From Arctopsyche grandis (Eukaryota; Arthropoda; Insecta; Trichoptera; Hydropsychidae): DNA of 64,000 nt. Positions 37,344 through 50,500 of this stretch are shown here, in pieces. Under the pieces are notes generated by a model. It worked only from the letters and a program-made list of their open reading frames with translations. It did no database searches and had not been told where the DNA came from. The first letter of the stretch is position 1; every line of letters begins with the position of its first letter. The DNA lies in the NCBI RefSeq assembly GCF_051622035.1, contig NC_135355.1:21406986-21470985 (forward strand), written 5' to 3'. Made by a program: the position numbers and the translations under genes.

Positions 37344-37705
37344 GGGTCTACCTCACGGGCCTGAATGTGAAACGCCCGAAAACGCAAATATCGGAAGGCA
37401 AAGATCGAAAATCGAAAGATCTTAAGTCAAAAGATCAAAAAAAATGGGTGCATGGTTAACGGTACATACTCACTTAATTTGCGCGAGCAGGATACAACAG
37501 GAACAAGAGGAACAGGCTTTTCCTCCCGTATTAATGTGCGCGCGCAGAATACGGGAGGAAAAGCCTGTTCCTTTTTTTTTGATCTTTCGATTAAAAGCCT
37601 CCCGTTTTTTTTTATCTTTCGACTTAAGATCTTTTGATTTTCGATCTTTGCCTTCCGATATTTGCGTTTTCGGGCGTTTCACATTCGGGCCCGTCACGGA
37701 GACCG
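37344..37705. mobile_element. Palindromic foldback element, copy D (362 bp)
   Basis: GGGTCTACCTCACGGGCC at the left and GGGCCCGTCACGGAGACCG at the right, with an exact 9-bp duplication ATAATAATT on both sides (37335-37343 and 37706-37714). The arms are nearly complete. Part of the right arm after cctgttcctttt is deleted and partly replaced by a short repeat of gatctttcgatt. Confidence 0.92.
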
Positions 37706-37750
37706 ATAATAATTATACCTAATTGAATTTAAAATTAACGATGTTGTAAA

Positions 37751-38203
37751 TCTATATACATACATATGTACATATATATAAAAACCAATGTTTGTCTGTC
37801 TGTGTGTCTGTCACGTATGCGTTCCTATAGCATTAAACCGATTGCGATGAAACTTACATGAGTTGTTGTGTGCATGCCCGTGATGGTTTCTGTAAAAAAA
37901 TCGCCCAAAAATGGGATCGGGAACGGGAAAACCGAAATGAGTGGCATTGCAACACAATGATTTCAAATGTGTTCGTGTCGCCACCTGCGTTGTAAGGGTA
38001 AAATAAACAAACAATTGAATAATTTCAAATGTATTCGCCGCTTGCATTTTTCCGACACATTATCATTACTGTAATTTAATTTGATTATTAATTATTAATT
38101 TGAAACTGAAACATTCACTTATCGAAACACATCGAGAAACGGGAACGGGAACGAGAATTAAATGCGTTATTGTGGCATTGCAACGCATGCCGGGTTCTGC
38201 TAG
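37751..38203 (+). mobile_element. Helitron-like non-autonomous element, second family
   Basis: It starts TCTATATACATA after host A and ends cgggttctgctag before host T. A potential hairpin (ggcat...atgcc) precedes CTAG by about 10 bases. The 5' region with tgtttgtctgtctgtgtgtc and the 3' end gcatgccgggttctgctag are typical of short insect Helitrons. At 453 bp it has no Rep/helicase. Confidence 0.6.
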
Positions 38204-38209
38204 TTTATT

Positions 38210-40780
38210 ATAAAAATGAGACTAAATAATATGATTTATTTAAATTTTAAGTCTATTTCCCGCGAAAAACTAAAATACTGGATCACATGGTATCTACATA
38301 CATATACATATATACATGTACATATGTGGGTTCGTGTGAATGTATTTTGATTAATGTGATTAACACCGGTTTAAATTTTCCGGTTTTTCTGGAATGCATT
38401 TTATTACTAATCATTTTTGACCGTTATTAAATTTTAACGAAATAAAAATGATTATCAAAATACCATGTTTAATTTTTCTTACCTTCAAATATTCCCTTGT
38501 CCATATTTGTAATAAGTTATCTTAAGCATTATCGATGTTTACTAGTTATTTCTTAATGTATGTAATGTTCTTCTTAAAAATATATACATAGGTCTATAAA
38601 AAACTGTTTATTTTCATTTAGGTATTCATTACACTTACAAGCAATTTTTTTCGATCATATTTTTTTCTAAATCAATTATAATTTCGTATATTTAGCGATA
38701 CAAACAAGGTCCAATGAGTTTCGATGTTAGCCAGATATTGTTCTTTTTTATTATTTGTATATGTATGAACGAGTATGTTGACAGTTTTTCTTAATCGATT
38801 CAAAATCAATATACATATATGTACATTGATAGGGAATTTCAACCTTTTTTTATTAATGTCAATTAATTATAAAATACGTGTACTTTATTTTTCACATCTA
38901 ACTACTTCATTGAGTATTGAACATTTGGGAAATTTAAGGATACAGTTTTTTTAATTAAATTCAGTAGTAGCTAGATATTTTATATAATAAATAAAAGTCC
39001 ATGTTTAAAATCAGAAATTTAATAAAAGAAAACACGAAGAAAAAACAATTTGTGTTTCACCTGTCAATGCTGTGCTTATTTTGTCATTTAAAATAAAATT
39101 CGGTATATTATATTACAAAATTGAACGGTCACTGAGTTCAATGCTGTTTTCGTTTGTGCCATTAACATATATGTACATTTTATCTACAGGATTTTATAAC
39201 CACATTATAATCAGTTTTTTTTTAATTGTATTTTTATTACGTTTCATTCACGACAATTTGATAAGTACCATAACAGGAAGCGATTGACACATAATATATA
39301 GTTTTGAAATAAATAACAATTCACAGAGAAGTTACGAATCCCACGATTGACCATCTCTGATATGTCTCGAATATATATTTGGACTTGGCTAGCGGACAGT
39401 TCAAGATATTTTTACCCTCCTTCAGTACCGGTCGCTTCATTTTGAAATTACAATTCCATCTTATCGAGTTCAACAAAGTGAGAACTGTATTAAATACGTA
39501 TGTCTTTAAATTTAATATTAAACATAAATGTATTCTATTACGGCATAAGATTGGATCGTGTGTCAATCCATCTTACTCCTCAAAGAGCTTATTCAAAATA
39601 AGATATATTTTTTAGAGTGATTGATAGGTAAAGAGGTAAATAGATTGATTACATTTCGGAGTTTAGGGATTAGCCAGAATTTAATATTAACTTCCCTCTG
39701 TATGTAATACATATTTATTTTATAGAAAAATTACAGTTTTGAAACATTTTACAATTTCTATAATATTTTTAAATCAATTTTTTTCACTAGATCACTATCT
39801 CCAAAACTGTTTGTATACATAGATAATATTTCATAGTGGTAGTTTATCGCATGGTAAACATTTACGATATACCATACTTATATACATATGTACACATATA
39901 ATGCACTTGTGGGTTGTCCGAAGTGTAACGTTACTTGCGCAACTGAGATGTATCCAGTTACCAGGTGGTAGTCTGACCGGAAAAGCGACATAAATGTAAA
40001 TTAGACTACATCTCATACTACTTATCATCTCGAAATCGATATTTTATATAAATTTGCATAATAGAACGTGTCCAAGACTATGTAGATTGCATTAGAGATG
40101 ATCCTTTGAATGTCAGTGCACGTGTATTCGTTCACAATCTATAGGTACACATATATTTGGTACTCGTATTAATATGATTGCGTAAGTTCTTGCCCGTTTG
40201 TCATTAAATAATGCATACCGTCGCTTATGAAAATCGGGCATGAGTTTATGCAATAACTAATACTTTATTTTTATTTTTACTATAAATTATAAATTGTAAT
40301 ATTTCTTGGTAATTATAATAATGCACAACGGTCAATGTTGAGTCGTTTGCCATGTCCTAAAAAAAATTCTAGCTAATTTTCCTTCGGTTTATTTATTATT
40401 AAATTCGCAAACACTTCACTAGAAGGACGCGCTTAAAATCAGGGCAATTAATCAAATTTATGTTTCGACACGCGTTTCATTGACACGTATTCCAAAATTT
40501 TGGAATTAATATTTCCGTATCAGATTTTCATCTCCGATGCTAATAAATTAATTTCCAAATTTCGCTACGCTTCAAATAGCAAAGTTTGCGAAATTCTACC
40601 AATAAACATCGCAAATATGAAGCTGTACAAAAATTTTCTATAGAAATTCGCTACACTTTATATACAACAAGGTGGGCACACTTAGACAATACCAATCATT
40701 ATAATACGCATTTGCACATAAAACTGGATGGTAATACTCCATGACATGACGAGGGTGGGGTGCTCCGTGGCATGACAAGA
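38210..40780. other. AT-rich intergenic DNA
   Basis: No gene is recognised. Short frames at 39072-39287, 39321-39566 and 39379-39615 overlap on both strands and have no domain-like features. Confidence 0.5.
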
Positions 40781-40788
40781 GATTTTGC

Positions 40789-41172
40789 TCAGTAAATCTT
40801 CTGGATATCGGTGATTTCACTGGGAAAACTAATTTTATATTTATTATATTTTCGTGGCGGAAGCCAAATTTTCAGTTCCAAAAACACTATTTCTGTTTGA
40901 CTTAATTTACAAATTGTTATTACTTCTTTTAATTCGATATGTCCAGAATCTTGGAAAATCAGAATAAACGTATTACAGGCCACCAGTATTTTTAGATATA
41001 TTGTTAAACGCAATATATTATATTTAATGTTTTGCGAAATATTTCTCGAAACGATGAAAACTGGACTTATGCCACTTTCGAATATAACGGCAACATTAAT
41101 TATGATTGAATCGATTAATTCCATGGGTTCGGTGATCTCACGCGCGGCACTAAAATCTCGATTACGGAACAT
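40789..41172 (-). CDS. Unassigned 127-codon open frame
   Basis: The frame begins MFRNRDFSAAREITEPMELI and is of mixed, protein-like composition. A hydrophobic segment ILVACNTFILIF lies near residue 84, followed by LSQTEIVFLELKIWLPPRKY. The pattern of one membrane-like segment followed by an amphipathic Lys/Arg stretch vaguely recalls the N-terminal exon of insect chemoreceptors, but there is no diagnostic motif. A possible donor (CCCA then GTGAAA) lies near 40825. It could equally be chance. Confidence 0.2.
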   Translation of the reverse strand: MFRNRDFSAAREITEPMELIDSIIINVAVIFESGISPVFIVSRNISQNIKYNILRLTIYLKILVACNTFILIFQDSGHIELKEVITICKLSQTEIVFLELKIWLPPRKYNKYKISFPSEITDIQKIY

Positions 41173-42028
41173 CTGGCACCCGAAAATTCCATCTATCCGG
41201 AGCCACGCACGCGAACTGTCATACTAACGAGAACTCGAGTGCCAAATATTCCGTCGTCATGATTTTCATGGCAACGATTGAACAATTATATGTAATGTTT
41301 GTTGATCGATGTTTGTAATTGGCCTTGAATAGTACTTATGTAAATGTTATTCAAATTATATCTACATATATGCCCAAGGAAGTTCGTGACGACTTTTATT
41401 TTCAAAATAGTGATGAGACCATGATAAAAATGACGATTTTCTGAAAAGAACGCTTCCGCCATACAAATGTTCGTTGTAAGCGTGGCGCGCTCTGTATGAG
41501 AGTTTCTGGTAAAACGACGACTTTGAATTTTCGTTAATCAGTCAATACTTATAATAATCGATCCAAGTAAATTGAAATAGGTGAATATTGAGCATTCATT
41601 TTTGTTTTTATAAGACAAAAAATCGAAACTATTTTAAAAGAAAAATATATTTGAAAAAAGCCCACTTTTTCGAAATAAACTGATTGGTTTGGAGGCACAT
41701 GATATATGGATTATAAAATTTGTGATTTTTTATTTAATGTTTTTTTGACAAGACGCAACTTTTCCACTAGGCGCATTCAAAATTTGCGTTTTTCGCTCTG
41801 GCCTTGTAGATTTTTCGAGCCATCCTGGTATAGTTATAAAAGAAAACCAGGAAAATAGAATTTTCAAATACGTATTTCATTCCTATGTATTTAAGCTTGC
41901 TACTTCTTCCTTTTTTACTTTTCTTTGAAGAAATATCAAAATTCGTATGCACAGTTCAAATATCATTAAAAATTCAAATCGGAAAATAGACAGAATTTTT
42001 GCTTACACAGCTGAAAATAAAACGACAT

Positions 42029-42079
42029 GAGATAGGTATCTGCATATCATATTATATATGATATGCAGATACCTATCTC
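42029..42079. repeat. Perfect 22-bp inverted repeat
   Basis: gagataggtatctgcatatc plus at is mirrored exactly after a 7-base spacer, giving a 51-bp hairpin about 370 bp upstream of the alkylglycerol monooxygenase start codon. Whether it has any function is unknown. Confidence 0.9.
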
Positions 42080-42446
42080 CATTGATATAATGATAAAAGT
42101 AAATTAGGCAAATGTTTACTTTACGTACATACGTATTAGGCGGTGTAACGACCTTGCCATAAGAACCTCACACACTCACGATATTCACGGAATGTTTTCA
42201 AAATGATAAACACGATCGGTGACCGATGTGTATATACATACATAGTTTATATATAAATGTAACAATTGCAGGCACGATAGCACTTGTGCAGTGACAGCCA
42301 CAACAGTGACCAGTGACCAGTGGACGTACCAGTAGGGGGGACTAGTAGTATTGTATATATTGTATGAATGTACATACATATGTACATATAATATATGTAT
42401 AATCGATCGACAGCTAAATGTGGTGAAGTAGAATCAGTGCAAAAAA

Positions 42447-45400
42447 ATGTGGGATTCAGAAGAGGGTTGGACCTCTGAAATATTGGACATAGTGCGAGAG
42501 GACATTGAAAATACCACTAGGTATTATGCGCTAGAACGTGGACAGTTTTTGAACTTTGCTAAGGGTCTAGGACAGTTTTTTTATTTGATCGATCACAGAG
42601 AAACATCTTTTGAAGACACGACTCAAGTTCCCAATTTCTTTAGACAGGTAAGAGAAAATTCTGTCTATATTCCATTATACAATATTATTTATTATTTATA
42701 TAATATATTATATATATATATGATGTGTGTGTGTGTATGTGTGTGTGTGTGCATGTTATTTATTTATTTAAAGTTTGGATCACTGTGGCATTACAGGAAT
42801 TCCTAATACGCTCACAATGGTCGAAAAGAAACGAAATAAATTAATTATGCAGAAGTTAAAAACATATTTATACATACATACATACATACAGTTAATAAAA
42901 AGCAAAAGTTCAAGCAATAACTGTAATATAATATATAGTAATGTGTGACTGTAAAATTGTTTTTTTGTTTCCCTTTTTTAATTTTTACTTTAAATGATAG
43001 AGCTATAGAGATAAAGTTAGAGGTGCAAATAAAAGATACGAAAAATCAGATCACAGTAAAATATTTACAAACAGTGGTACATATCTTGTATAGAGTTTCG
43101 GTTTATGTAAATATTCTAATAAAAAAAGAATTATTCGACATTTTCAACTAAAAAATAATATTATAAATTTTACGGTTTCTGAAAAACATAAAAGTGAAGT
43201 TGTTTTGATGTGAAAAATTAAATAACACTACATATAGTTTTGGATCACTAATTGATTAATTTAGCATATTAAGATTTTAATTTTAAATATATAGATGATT
43301 TATTATATTCCGATTTTATTTTCGTGTCGTATGTTTTAGATGATTGCATAAGTTCGTTCCTATTTACATACCTTTGAAAAACGTATGAAAATCGGAAATG
43401 ATCTTATGCAACCATTCAATATGTTCGATTAGAAATTCAATTGAATTTTAAGTATATTCCCTGTTTTAAATTATTCCAAGCTGATGAATTTCAAGAAATA
43501 ATGATGTATAATAAGAATTTATGATGTATAAAAATAGAAGTATAAAATATTGTAAGAAGTGAAGTTAAAAAATACCATAATTATTTAGAACGATTTTTTA
43601 AAATACGCTTTTGTAATTTATACATAATGAAATAACACAAATAAATTTCACTTTACAGTCAAATTTATATCAGATTTCATAGCATTTTTATTTACGTAAA
43701 CATAAAATTTTATTACGTTATTTATTTTTCCAAATAAAAGCGATTCAATTCACGTTGTTTACCAATTGATACATACATACATGTACATATGTATGTACAT
43801 ACGTACATACATATGTAAAGGTATATTTTCCTTAATGTCGCGCAATAAAATATAATATCACTCTCCGTAATAATAAAAAAATACTTGGTAAATACATTCT
43901 TTGTAGACATGTAAACATAATATAATTGATCGACAAGTAACAAGTAAACAAGTTAATTGCGCAAAAAGGACACGCTCGATGTGTTTTTGAAATTTATTAA
44001 GAGCAAGGATAGGTACATTGAAATTGTGTATTCAATTATAAGAATCGTTTTCATAGCTTGTTTTTTTGATATCTAAATGTATAAATGTGTGAATTCGATT
44101 AACCATAGGTATACACCAGTTAATTTTTCGAACGAATTCACAAAATTTTATCATTAAACCAATTAAAAAAGTAGCAGTATATGTATGCTTGAGTTTGCGT
44201 GTTAAAAATGCGTTAAAATTTTTACCTGAACTTATTCGGTTAAATATCGTCGACGTAATCGCATCAAGGTTAAATGCATCAACTACTTTCATATCACTGT
44301 TTATTTTTACAAAATTCGCCCGTTATGTGCCTCTATACATGTAGATACATATATAAAATACACACATACAAAAATATCAGAACGTTCTTTGAAGTTGTTT
44401 TTTTTCCAGATTTTAAATTCGACCATTAAATCTTCTTTCATAATCGTCCATGCAAAGCTTGCACATGCTTTGATTGCAAATTTAATGTTTTGACGAATTT
44501 TACATATACATATGTACTTCCTTCTGTATTAAATTAACATAGAAAACCTATCACGTCTATTGTCGTGCTTTGTAAATAATTCATTATTTTAAGAATGAAA
44601 TTCTTTATTCTATTTAAAACATTCGTATGACAAAGTATGTTTTTTCTTTATCTATTTTTGCATGCATACATATGTACATATAACGAGTCATGTTGGATTT
44701 ACTTAACAGGAAATTCTTCGACATTGTATTATTTTAAAATGTATATATTATATTATAGATAAATATCACGATTTCACTTGGAAGTGACACTGTTCTGTAT
44801 CGGGAAATAATATATTAATGTTTCAAGTATAAATTAATAACAAATGAGATTCAATTTTCCTGCCGACTTATTTTATGTTATGTCTTTTGTTTATTTTTAA
44901 TTTCGTGTCAATATTTAATGCATTGCATAATCTTTTTTTTTAAGTCATGGCCTTACTTCATCCTCTTCATTGTGCTTGAAAATTTAATTCTTATTTTGGA
45001 AGGAAAGCCGTCAATAAGACTGAACGACACAATCACCAGCCTATCTAATGGTCTCATACAAGAATGTGGAAGGTCAGTACATATATACATACATACATAT
45101 ACTATTATATGAAATCGAGTGCAATTTGTAAACATTTATGCAATACGATGACGTTTCAACGATAGTATCGTACTTTACGCAACTAAAGGGTGAAAGAGAA
45201 TTAGTAGAGGGTCAAAAATTTTTCAAATCTTTTGCATATTGTAATATGATATGTACATACATATGTATTATTTCATAGATAATTGATATGCATGTATGTG
45301 ATTTCTTTCATAGACTATTGGTCAAATATATATCGTAACATTTACAATATGAATTAATACATCGCATAAAGATAAGAACATACTCTAAAGTGAGTCGTGG

Positions 45401-47484
45401 CACGTCTAGTTAGACTCTAGCTGTGATAGGCATTTCTTCATGTCACTGTTAATTAGCACGATATTATTATGGGTGCGATTTAACTGAACATTGAGAAAAA
45501 TACTTTGTATCTTAAAAAAAAATGTTTGTGCATTTAAAATTTACATTATTTTCGGTGCATTAAACAATCTCGTATTGTGCATCGAATAAAATATTTTGAC
45601 ATTGTAAAGTGATCATTAAAAAATATGAAACGATCATTCGAAAAAATAGATTTTAGCATTATACAAATAGTGGCAACGTTGCAGGCAACTGTCAAAAGTG
45701 TTTACTATTGTTTACGTATTACGTATGAATATGAATGATGATGTCAGGTTGTAGAGTCGAAGTCAAGGTCGTAGGTGTCGAAGATCGCAAGCCGAAGAGT
45801 AAAAAAGAAGGAATCCAGTAGAGAGAAGCGTTGGTCGTTGTCGGTTCATATTTTGGTCATTGTAATACACATTTAAGTAGCAAACATCCGCTTTTAAACT
45901 AGAAATTTTTTTTCAATTATCAGAGCAAAGTTTCTAATAAAATCTGTATCTGTAATTTAAAAATGTACACAATTTTTTGTAATGTACAGAAACATTTTTT
46001 TAATTGCTTTTTTAAATGCACATTTATTTTATGGACGTTTAAATTGTTCCCTATTATTATTTCGACTATTTTCTCCCACATTTCTTCAAATATGGGAATT
46101 TACGTTATTTTTACTCTATAATATGCTAGCAGCGTGGATTAGTGGTTAGCATATTATGCTCTCGAGCACTAGTATATGTTGGCCAGATCTTGGTTTGTGA
46201 CTCCAGGTTGATCGTTTCCTATCAGAGTTTGCCAATTTTTCTGATATTCATTGAAACGGTTCCTGTAAATTGGCATCTCTTTTCCAATCTCTCTTGCAAA
46301 TCATTCATTAGAACAACGCTGTGGCTTATCGATCACTATCAATCCTATGTCAGTACAAGGATAAATTATCACCGAAAACACTCTAAGGGATAAGTTTAGT
46401 CCTAGATTGTCATAGCATAGATCAGGCGTGCTAGCGTTTCTTTAAACACGTATTTTTTTTACACATATTGTTTTTATAAATATTATTTTATCATATCGCT
46501 CCACAATAGCTAAATAAAGCAAATAATTATTTTCTGTCGGTTTTGTTTAAACCGCAATGAGGAGAGTTGCGGAAATCGGGTACGCGTTTCTGATTTACCT
46601 ATATATGAATTTATATGTACAATATATATAATTTAACTTCAAATTTTGAAATAAGCATATTATATACGCGTGTAATATAATACGAATACAGTAATGATAT
46701 ATGTAGACTATGTACATCATTCTAAATATATTTTTTTTACCGGGAATGTGAAAAAATTTCTTTGCGCTTTTCACTTTGCTTCATATTGCGTAGCATTTGA
46801 ATCTCTACTAAATTGTTGGCTGGAATTCTTTGTAACAAAATAGCCCTACATATTTGTATTTGTAAACTTAAAGAGTCAGCTCAAGTATTAAGTGAGCAGT
46901 TGCTAGCAGATCTAAAAAATTAATTCAAAATAAAACAAATTACAAATTCAAGACTGCGCATTTATTTCTGACGACTTTTGAATTTTAATATATATATATT
47001 TCAGATTGTTGTTTAGAGGTGGAGAATCTTTAGCATACGTTTTCATCTACAACCACTTTCGAATTGTTGATCTAAAATGGGATTATGCATTAACGTGGTA
47101 TGCTGCTGCTATCGGGGTAGATTTTTGTTACTATTGGGTACACAGAGCAAGTCATGGTAAATATTTATTGTTTCGATTATTTGTACTAAACACAAATATT
47201 TATTTAATACACATGTTTTAAAATTGATTCCAATTATTACGATTATGTAGAAGTGCATATTTTGTGGGCGCAGCATCAAGTGCACCATAGTTCAGAAGAG
47301 TTTAATTTGGCTGTGGGTCTTCGACAATCTGCTCTGCAAGGATGGTGTGGATTTGTATGTATTATTATTTTTTTATGCTCAATCGTAATTTTTATGTTTT
47401 TATTTGAATTATATATTTATATACTAGTGTTGTACCCGTTGAAATTTCGACGTTTGGTTTATATATATATGTATATATACATAT

Positions 47485-47582
<98 letters not shown>

Positions 47583-50500
47583 GCATAAGAAATGTTGAAA
47601 ATTGATATAATTTTGAATGAATGTATTTCAGATATTTTATCTTCCGATGGCTTTCATCATACCCCCAGCTCACTTTCTGACTCATCAGCAGTTTTCATTG
47701 CTATACCAATTTTGGATTCACACTAAGGCCATAACCACTTTGGGACCTTTGGAATACATTTTCAATACACCACGGCATCATCGTGTTCATCACGGTACAA
47801 GAAAAAAAATCAATTCTATAAATAACGCATTATTAATCTATTTGATATACGAATTCGACGTTGTGGATTTCAGGATGTAATAAATATTGCTTGGATAAAA
47901 ATTACGGAGGCTTTCTCATTATTTGGGATCGCATGTTTGGCACGTTTGCGCAAGAACGCGAAAAAGAAGACATAGTATACGGTTTGGTTTATAATCAACC
48001 GTCATTCAATCCTCTACACCTTCAGGTAAATCAATCACAATTAAAATACATAATATATTTATTTTTTTAAACCAGAAAATTGTTTTAACGAACGAATCAG
48101 AGATGTCGCTATTTCATATATATTTATGTGTTTCTATTATATGCATGTACATACATACATATGTGCACATCATCAGTCGATATGTATAATAAGATCGTAT
48201 AAAAACATTTTTTAAATCATATAGTTTTAATGTTTTTTTTTCATGTCTCGACTATTGGAATACTCGTCATATAATCACACTGATATGGTAAATCTTCTAT
48301 CAACTCTTGTTAATGATTGAAAAAAAATCTAAACTAGTCTCAAATTAACTCATAAAGTATTTTCATCGAAATTATTTGTATGTAGGTACATATTTGCAAT
48401 ATTTCAAGTAAATTGGCTCGGTCAAAATTTGTTGCGAGAACTATTTTTAATGCATAGTTTGGTCAAATTGATCAAAATCATTAGTAATGACAATTAGCGG
48501 CGAAAAGCATCCTACTAAATTGATTTGACCCATCATTGAATTTTATAGTATTTTATGATAAAAGTGGGCACGTGTAAATAGACTTTCAAATATTTTTAAT
48601 CACATATTATACATGCAATTAGTGACACTCGCTCATCTGTAATGCAAATTTAAATCAATTTGCATAACATTCGCTCAACGAGAAAAACCCTTTCAGGCCG
48701 TATTATTGAATTAAAAATTTTCATTTCAAATTTTATTAGTGAAATGAAAATGTATATATTTATACCTGCATACTTTGCGGCTGTACTTTTGACAAAAATA
48801 GCAACAATTTGATTAAACTACGTATGTATATTATGTTATTCAACACTGCATGTCAACAGCTTGGCACAGCAATGCACGTAAAAAAACTTTAATTCATATT
48901 ATAAAGCACCGACCAAATCGGCTTACATATATGTACATACATACATACATGACAGAGTGTGACGATACGGTGTAATATTGCTTGCGTCTTTAGTCAACAT
49001 TGTCACATATGACAATAAACATTCTCATATTGTGACAATGTTTAGTCAACATTGACACATTATGACGTTTCCAAAAATATTCATCTACACATGGCAACAC
49101 TTACGGTAGTACGGTTGCACTCACCACTATGACATCTCATCCAAAGAATAAACAGTTCTCCTTGATACGTTTCGATGATTTGTATGTACTGCTGTATAAT
49201 ATGAGTAGATCGTGTCGGCTACCGCTGCTTTGGTACGTCGCACACACATTACAGAGCATACAGAGCATGTGTCCATATAGAATGTACTAAATCACACATA
49301 TTTGTCGTACCGCTCTTTTACGTGCAGTTTTGTGCTGCACTTTACTGCACTTAAGGTGCTGGCTTGAGCTGTACCGGTATAAACGAACCTGGATGTAAAT
49401 TAAAACATATTTTCAACATTCAAATATTGCACAAATTCAAATGTACATATGTATGTGAAAGGAATTAAAGATTAAGTATTAAAAATAAAATAAATCAATG
49501 TTCTGTTATGCGGCAAAATTTTTACTTAACGCTTTATTCTCCGTCACTGATTTAATTTTGGGGAAATTGTGCCGCTTATTTTAATTAAGATTTCTCCGAG
49601 AAAACAATTTAACGGCAACCTGAATTGAAGCTTTTCGACAAAGAAAATTTGTTCCCGAGCGTTTAATTCAACTGAGCACTCCTGCTCATAAAACAGTAGA
49701 TATTTTCCATAGTTGACTGTCGATTATTTCTTTACTCAACAAACAGCGTCTCGCCGGTCGTTCCAATAAATCTCTAGCACTAATTTCCCAATAGACGATC
49801 GTGCCGTTTTGCACATTTCCATCCAATCAGAGAAAATTACGTAGTGTCACTAGTATCGGAAATAGCAACGTACATCTATCTCCATTAGATATGTATGTAA
49901 ATACGTGCGAAAACTAGTCTCGTTCATTCTCCCCTGTCGGAATATCCAGGACGGCGATAAAAACACTTTAATTGAGTTTTCCAATAATGGACCTCGATGC
50001 CAAATATCCTAATGTTTTTCCACACCTACGAGTATGTATATTTGATCATGTTTTTTTTTGTTAATTTTGTTTCAGACGTTTTATACGGTGTACGTGATGA
50101 AAGCGATCGCATCGTACAATTATTGGTGGTTTCGTTTTGCAGCTGCATTCGCTGGACCGAGTTGGTCCCCGGGAAAACCGAGACTGGGCGAGGAAACCGA
50201 AAAAATGGATGTGAGTTTAATATAATATTCTTTCATTTCATAGCAGCAAAATTGCGAAATATCTAACAAAACGAAAATCATGAAAATTCCCAGAATATCA
50301 GGATCTAATGATATTAGTACTTAGTGGATAATAATATTAATAATGTTAATACTTAGTAACAGATAATACTGTTAATATTAGTACTTGGCGGATTTAATCA
50401 ATTTATTCGTTAGCTGCGATTTCTATTCACTTAATTTGATTTCCGGCGGAATGTAAAAATCATTATTTTAAATTATTAAGCGAGCGTCACAAATTGTAAT

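Noticed and set aside
47392-47685. Minus-strand frame across AGMO exon 5
   Set aside because: It is a TA-run artefact antisense to a homology-supported exon.
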